Positions 5,665 to 8,602 of a stretch of DNA of 8,602 nucleotides are shown piece after piece; position 1 is the stretch's first letter; each line of letters opens with the position of its first letter. The position numbers and the translations under genes were made by a program. Under the pieces are notes generated by a model that did no database searches, was not told where the DNA came from, and was given only the letters and a program-made list of their open reading frames with translations. Source of the stretch: JACGMN01 sp964522635. GTDB lineage: Archaea; Halobacteriota; Syntropharchaeia; Alkanophagales; Methanospirareceae. The DNA lies in contig CAZFWT010000065.1 of assembly GCA_964522635.1 (NCBI GenBank), positions 1 through 8,602 of the forward strand, read 5' to 3'.

Positions 5665-5964
5665 TCACTCCGCGGATACTCGCTTCATCTGCTCGATGAA
5701 CGTATCGATATGAACCGCGGTAAGCGTTATTATCTCCATTTTGCCGCTGGCTGTGAGGTCGATGGCCAATTTCATGATCACTTCGTGGTTATCTGCTTTC
5801 AAGATGTTCACGAAATCGTAGGGTCCAAAAAGCGCGTACTGGCTCAGGATATTCACGCCCCGCGACTCTACTCTCTTATTCACCTCTTCGATACGCTCTG
5901 GGTTCTCCTTTACCACCTTCCGCCCCTTCTCCGTCAGTTTGGTCAACATTACGTAGACACCCAT
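5665..5964 (-). CDS. GYD-domain protein
   Basis: A 99-residue protein matching the GYD family (single ferredoxin-like alpha-beta domain of unknown function, common in bacteria and archaea). It begins MGVYVMLTKLTEKGRKVVKENPERI. It carries the family motif in ALFGPYDFVNILKA (44-57; G47, Y49, D50) and ends with the TASGKMEIITLTAV strand (71-84) typical of the family. The ATG at 5964 is preferred over that at 5970, because GGTGAT ends four bases before 5964 but would overlap the upstream ATG. The reading frame stays open for many more codons upstream, but those pass through the promoter and do not resemble the family. Related domains act as dimeric sensors or small-molecule binders, but no activity can be assigned here. 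Confidence 0.9.
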   Translation of the reverse strand: MGVYVMLTKLTEKGRKVVKENPERIEEVNKRVESRGVNILSQYALFGPYDFVNILKADNHEVIMKLAIDLTASGKMEIITLTAVHIDTFIEQMKRVSAE

Positions 5965-5997
5965 CTTCATCACCACTAAAAGAGATGCATTCCGCTC

Positions 5998-6014
5998 AGA
6001 TTTAAATCTTTCGG
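5998..6014 (-). promoter_or_regulatory. GYD gene promoter, TATA box within a 12-bp palindrome
   Basis: On the minus strand CGAAAG (BRE-like, 6015-6010) is followed by the perfect palindrome AGATTTAAATCT (6009-5998), which contains the TATA-like TTTAAA. The centre near 6003 predicts a start near 5978, about 14 bases before the ATG at 5964. The spacing and BRE make this one of the better promoters in the window. Confidence 0.55.
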
Positions 6015-6128
6015 AGCAGCATCCCGTGGGCACGGAATAGTAGCCCGGGAGGGCTTGGGATTCACCACGAGGGTATAGGAGCATCGACCACTTCAATTTC
6101 AGATTCCGGGTTGGCGTGGTACATGCGG

Positions 6129-6152
6129 TAAAAGAAGGGTTTAAAAACTTCT
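6129..6152 (-). terminator. Probable U-rich terminator of adk
   Basis: Starting nine bases after the adk stop, the minus strand reads GAAG, TTTTTAAACCC, CTTCTTTT. Two T-runs follow the stop closely, the kind of U-tract that ends archaeal transcripts. The flanking GAAG/CTTC can pair weakly. It also contains TTTAAA, so a TATA role cannot be excluded. Confidence 0.4.
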
Positions 6153-6160
6153 GTTTGTCC

Positions 6161-6814
6161 TCATGTTGGCCATACGTTATCGAGCGCGGCAGAGATCTCG
6201 TCGAAGACCTCCTGTATTCCCGCCGTGCCATTGACCGTAACCAAGATGCCCTTCCGGCTGTAGTACTCGATCAGCGGCTGGGACTGCTTCTTGTACACCT
6301 CTAATCGATTCATGACCGCCGTTTCTTTATCATCATCGCGCTGATACAGCTGGCGACCGCAGAGATCACAGATCCCTTCTTGCTTCGGCGGATTGAAGAG
6401 GAGATGGTAGCTCGCGCCACAGGCACACATCCGTCTTCCCGAGATCCGCTTCAGCACTTCCGCATCGGGCACCTCGATATTGACCACCACGTCCAGCGTC
6501 TTCCCCAGCTTATTCAGGATCGCCTCCAGCGCCTCCGCTTGTGGTTTCGTTCTCGGATAGCCGTCAAGGATACAGCCCGAGTCGCAATCCGGCTGCGAGA
6601 GCCGGTCTTTGATGATGCCGATGAGCACCTCGTCCGGCACCAGTTCGCCCCGGTCCATGTACTTCTTCGCTTCGAGCCCAAGCGCCGTCTGATGCTTCAG
6701 ATTCTCACGGAGAATATCGCCGGTTGAGACATGTGGTATCTCGTATTTCTCAGCCAGTTTTTTTGCCTGTGTACCCTTCCCTGAGCCAGGCGGGCCAAAC
6801 AAAACGATATTCAT
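6161..6814 (-). CDS. adk: Adenylate kinase (zinc-LID type)
   Basis: A 217-residue kinase that interconverts ATP + AMP with 2 ADP in the cytoplasm. It starts MNIVLFGPPGSGKGTQ, with the P-loop at 7-15 (K13). The AMP-binding part has VSTGDILRENL (29-39) and DGYPRTKPQAEAL (84-96). The LID domain begins at RISGRRMCACGASYH and holds four cysteines (C130, C132, C149, C152), a zinc-knuckle layout with a C-x-C first pair. RDDD (159-162) and NRL with R170 complete the phosphate-binding site. This is the bacterial-like Adk family found in methanosarcinal and halophilic archaea, not the short AdkA type. The ATG at 6814 is chosen because family proteins start there. GGAAAGGAG touches the ATG, so SD spacing is poor; an in-frame GTG five codons upstream is an alternative start. 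The further in-frame extension to 6889 looks non-coding. Confidence 0.96.
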   Translation of the reverse strand: MNIVLFGPPGSGKGTQAKKLAEKYEIPHVSTGDILRENLKHQTALGLEAKKYMDRGELVPDEVLIGIIKDRLSQPDCDSGCILDGYPRTKPQAEALEAILNKLGKTLDVVVNIEVPDAEVLKRISGRRMCACGASYHLLFNPPKQEGICDLCGRQLYQRDDDKETAVMNRLEVYKKQSQPLIEYYSRKGILVTVNGTAGIQEVFDEISAALDNVWPT

Positions 6815-6897
6815 CTCCTTTCCAACCACCTCCGGATCACAAGAGGAATACCTGAACGTCCTGCAGCAACGGGCGGTTCTACACAACACTCGGTGCT

Positions 6898-6912
6898 CCG
6901 AATATAAATAAG
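6898..6912 (-). promoter_or_regulatory. Possible TATA box upstream of adk
   Basis: The minus strand reads CACTTATTTATATTC. It is centred near 6905, which predicts a start near 6880 and a leader of about 65 bases before the adk ATG, longer than for the neighbouring genes. The element is good, but the gene assignment rests on position only. Confidence 0.4.
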
Positions 6913-6963
6913 TGGCGATGACGGCGTTTCAAAGATCCCCCGACCCGTTCAGCGCCATATTAA

Positions 6964-6988
6964 AAGTTTTTATAGTATAAAGCTATAA
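6964..6988 (+). promoter_or_regulatory. Promoter with dyad for the broken helical-protein gene
   Basis: AAGTTTTTATAG and TATAAAG give two overlapping TATA candidates (centres near 6971 and 6978), predicting transcription from about 6996-7003. That falls on or just before the ATG pair at 7000/7003. TTATAG (6970-6975) and CTATAA (6983-6988) form a perfect 6-base inverted repeat with TATAAAG between them, a possible operator. Confidence 0.5.
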
Positions 6989-6999
6989 CAAATAGTAGG

Positions 7000-7288
7000 A
7001 TGATGCGGGAAGAGCTGCAGACCACGGAAGAACTGTACACGCACCTACTGAAGCAGAAGAGACTGCTCGCTGCTCGAGGAGTTCAAGGCGAAGGGCTTGG
7101 AAGCGCAGAAGCGCGGTGAGGAGCTTTCCCACTCAGATTTTTGTTTGGAGAAGCTGCTGCTGGCGGTCTCTTTGATCGATCTGGGGATCGCAATCGGGCA
7201 GATACAGATGCTCGTAGAGGTGGCGAAGGAACGCAGGATGACACACGAGTATCTCATCGGGCTCCAGCCATCGATGGTTTCCGCATGA
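7000..7288 (+). pseudogene. Small helical protein gene, frameshifted by a 7-bp tandem duplication
   Basis: Two reading frames join into one sensible protein. From the ATG at 7000 (or 7003) the frame reads MMREELQTTEELYTHLLKQKRLL, and after 7076 a different frame continues EEFKAKGLEAQKRGEELSHSD through to QPSMVSA and a stop at 7286-7288. CTGCTCG occurs twice in tandem (7063-7069 and 7070-7076). Removing one copy restores a single 93-codon frame with KRLLEEFKAKG across the joint. The restored protein is almost all helical, with a charged coiled-coil-like first half and a hydrophobic centre (LLLAVSLIDLGIAIGQIQMLV). It has no cysteine pairs or signal peptide and matches no family I recognise. As written, the first frame ends early at a TGA soon after 7110. 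The second frame could be translated only from an internal TTG near 7097. It sits 32 bases before msrB, with its own promoter. Sequencing error remains possible. Confidence 0.7.
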
Positions 7289-7303
7289 TGCGCGGAGAAT
7301 AAT

Positions 7304-7312
7304 AAAGGAGGT
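7304..7312 (+). promoter_or_regulatory. Strong SD of msrB
   Basis: AAAGGAGGT is a near-perfect anti-16S match, ending 8 bases before the ATG at 7321. It fixes the msrB start and shows that the arginine-rich N-terminal extension is probably translated. Confidence 0.75.
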
Positions 7313-7320
7313 TCATAGGT

Positions 7321-7782
7321 ATGTTTCAGGTTCGTAGAAGGTTTGATAATCTGGTTGCACGCATACGACACAGGCGAGCGGTGGGTGCGGAATCAACTGA
7401 AGATTCGGAAGCGGCGTTCAGGAAGCGACTGAGCCCCGATGAGTATCGTATCTTACGTAAGCGCGGCACAGAGCCAGCGTTCAGCGGTGAATACGTAACG
7501 ACGAAGGCACCGGGGATCTATCAGTGCAAAGCCTGTGGCAACCAGCTCTTCGACTCGGACACCAAATTCGATTCGGGGACCGGCTGGCCGAGCTTCTTCG
7601 ATGCCCTGCCAAATGCAATAGAGCTGCGGCCTGATAAGCGCTTTGGCCGGGACCGCACGGAAGTGCGCTGTAAGCAGTGCGGCAGCCACATCGGGCATAT
7701 CTTTGATGACGGCCCGAAGCCCAGCAGGAAACGATACTGCATCAATTCATTGGCACTGGACTTTACGGAGTCCAAGCAGTAG
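7321..7782 (+). CDS. msrB: Peptide-methionine (R)-S-oxide reductase MsrB
   Basis: This enzyme repairs oxidised methionine (R-sulfoxide) in proteins, normally with thioredoxin. The 153-residue chain has the family core from about 35: LSPDEYRILRKRGTEPAFSGEY, then zinc pair one CKAC (C69, C72), GTGWPSF (86-92), zinc pair two CKQC (C117, C120), GSHIGHIFDDGP (121-132), and the catalytic RYCINS with C140. These five are the only cysteines, so no classical resolving cysteine is visible; reduction of the sulfenic acid directly by thioredoxin is implied. The first ~33 residues (MFQVRRRFDNLVARIRHRR..) are an arginine-rich extension beyond the usual start. A near-perfect SD supports that start. No signal peptide is evident, so it is probably cytoplasmic. 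It may be cotranscribed with the broken gene 32 bases upstream. Confidence 0.96.
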   Translation: MFQVRRRFDNLVARIRHRRAVGAESTEDSEAAFRKRLSPDEYRILRKRGTEPAFSGEYVTTKAPGIYQCKACGNQLFDSDTKFDSGTGWPSFFDALPNAIELRPDKRFGRDRTEVRCKQCGSHIGHIFDDGPKPSRKRYCINSLALDFTESKQ

Positions 7783-7962
7783 CTCAGGTCAGGAGCGCAG
7801 CTTCGGGAGTCGAGCCATAAATCCGATACTTCAGGGTCGCCCCCGAACTCTTGAAAGACGACCATATCCTTGGGCTCCTGCGTGAATTGCGCGTTAGTGA
7901 CCAAAGAACCGGTTGAGAGAGCGCGGAGCTTATGTAGAACCTCTGTTAAGACCGCAGAGCGA
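7783..7962. other. Intergenic stretch, open on the minus strand, no supported gene
   Basis: These 180 bases separate convergent msrB and the cyclase gene. On the minus strand one frame is open right through and reads protein-like (for example VLTEVLHKLRALSTGS and PKDMVVFQEFGGDPEVSDLW). However, it runs on into msrB antisense without a stop and has no good start or SD. It may be a decayed gene end or chance. CTCTG (7941-7945) and CAGAG (7955-7959) form a weak hairpin just past the cyclase stop. Confidence 0.3.
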
Positions 7963-8602
7963 TTAAAATTCGATCAGCACCACCCGCGTCGGCGCGCCGT
8001 CACAGCCTTTGAGCTTCAGCGGTAACGCCACCATAAAGTACGCGCCCTGCTCGATGGCACGCAAATCCAGGGTTTCGAGAATGAGCACCCCGTTTTCTGT
8101 CAGGAGCTTGTGCACGCGATGCCCGGCATCAGTAAACGCCTCGATAGAGAGATAATCGATGCCCACTACCTTCACCCCGTTTTCGACCAGGAGCTGTGCA
8201 GCCGAATAATCGAGTGCGACGTAATCCTCGTGGAACGTCCTGTCCGCAAGCAGCTCAGAGTTCCGGGTCTTGAACAAGATCCGCTTGTAGGTGCGCATGT
8301 CCACGTCTCGCAGTTCAGCAGCCGTTATCAGATCCGCTGCCGGTACTTCGACGACCAGCGCCTCGCCGATCAGATCGTACAGGCTCACCTCGTCTATGCC
8401 TTTTCCGGCCTCCGAGAAGTGGTACGGCGCGTCGATGTGCGTGCCGATATGCGAGCTGCATGCCAGCCGTGAGAGATTGTAAGCATCCCCGCTTCTCAGC
8501 GACTGCTCCTGTATGAGCTCGACGCCCGCATCATTCGGCCAGCATTGCATGCCCGGATAGATCGTGAGTGACAGGTCGTAAATCTTCAGGGTCTTCTCAC
8601 TC
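7963..8602 (-). CDS. Cyclase / kynurenine formamidase-family metal-dependent hydrolase (5' end outside window)
   Basis: A partial gene with 212 codons visible; the frame is open to the right edge, so the start lies at or past 8602. The first visible residues SEKTLKIYDLSLTIYPGMQCWPND match the typical beginning of this family, so only a few residues are probably missing; the Met at 8550 is inside the domain and is not the start. The metal-binding signature is SSHIGTHIDAPYHF (49-62 of the visible chain; H51, H55, D57, H61). VGIDYLSIE (146-154), the H164..E176 region (HKLLTENGVLILE), and the ending LPLKLKGCDGAPTRVVLIEF complete the fold. Relatives hydrolyse N-formylkynurenine or other amides and lactones. 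No tryptophan-catabolism neighbour is present, so the substrate stays open. It converges on msrB. Confidence 0.92.
   Translation of the reverse strand, partial: SEKTLKIYDLSLTIYPGMQCWPNDAGVELIQEQSLRSGDAYNLSRLACSSHIGTHIDAPYHFSEAGKGIDEVSLYDLIGEALVVEVPAADLITAAELRDVDMRTYKRILFKTRNSELLADRTFHEDYVALDYSAAQLLVENGVKVVGIDYLSIEAFTDAGHRVHKLLTENGVLILETLDLRAIEQGAYFMVALPLKLKGCDGAPTRVVLIEF

Noticed and set aside
6042..6055. Short hairpin AGCCC-GGGA-GGGCT
   Set aside because: Five base pairs only, no U-tract, lies mid-gap between adk and GYD promoter; no role can be supported.
5965..6231. Upstream in-frame extension of the GYD protein (89 residues)
   Set aside because: It passes through a good BRE/TATA promoter and into the adk 3' end; the family length is reached from the ATG at 5964.
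6815..6889. Upstream in-frame extension of adenylate kinase (25 residues)
   Set aside because: Cysteine/arginine-rich and unlike the family, which starts directly at MNIVLFGPPG.
7521..7904. 127-codon minus-strand frame opposite msrB
   Set aside because: Over two thirds is antisense to msrB, with no SD and a TTG start; only the intergenic part is kept as a low-interest observation.
1..8602. CRISPR array, insertion sequence, integrase or phage genes
   Set aside because: No regularly spaced repeats, transposase motifs or phage-type proteins were seen on either strand; the tRNA end shows no visible attachment-site duplication within the window.

Overview
The window is archaeal chromosomal DNA. 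Evidence seen directly: an Orc1/Cdc6 initiator ATPase, a tRNA-Cys gene without an encoded intron, A/T-rich TATA-type promoters about 25 bases before short leaders, and GGAGG/GGTGAT-type ribosome binding sites. An adenylate kinase of the zinc-LID (bacterial-like) family, a GYD-domain protein, a SlyD-like FKBP lipoprotein and a membrane-anchored HtrA protease fit a euryarchaeon of the methanomicrobial/ANME-type lineages. That placement is inference; no methanogenesis gene is present to fix it.

Layout. Bases 1-74 hold tRNA-Cys (minus), and divergent from it orc1/cdc6 (333-1550, plus). A small integral-membrane methyltransferase of the ICMT/PEMT fold (1737-2183, plus) converges on a 66-residue 4-oxalocrotonate-tautomerase-like protein (2374-2574, minus). 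The tautomerase gene is divergent from a nitroreductase (2643-3152, plus), with one TATA-like element between them. The nitroreductase converges tightly on an FKBP-type prolyl isomerase lipoprotein (3172-3690, minus). The FKBP gene is divergent from an HtrA-like serine protease (3811-4983, plus), so the two form an apparent extracytoplasmic protein-quality pair sharing a 120-base regulatory region. Then come a small Cys4 zinc-binding protein of unknown function (5196-5570, plus), a GYD-domain protein (5665-5964, minus), adenylate kinase (6161-6814, minus), a small helical protein gene broken by a 7-base tandem duplication (7000-7288, plus), methionine-R-sulfoxide reductase MsrB (7321-7782, plus), and a metal-dependent cyclase/kynurenine-formamidase-family hydrolase that runs off the right edge (7963-8602, minus).

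Most genes look like single-gene units with their own promoters; there are no long operons. Functional themes are replication initiation (Orc1/Cdc6), nucleotide balance (Adk), envelope protein folding and degradation (FKBP, HtrA), and redox or small-molecule chemistry (nitroreductase, tautomerase-like protein, MsrB, cyclase). No CRISPR array, insertion sequence, phage gene or obvious new multi-gene system was found. The points most worth checking are the frameshifting 7-base duplication at 7063-7076, the T7-G8 tract plus strong hairpin in front of htrA, the tautomerase-like protein lacking both substrate-binding arginines, and the candidate origin region beside orc1/cdc6.
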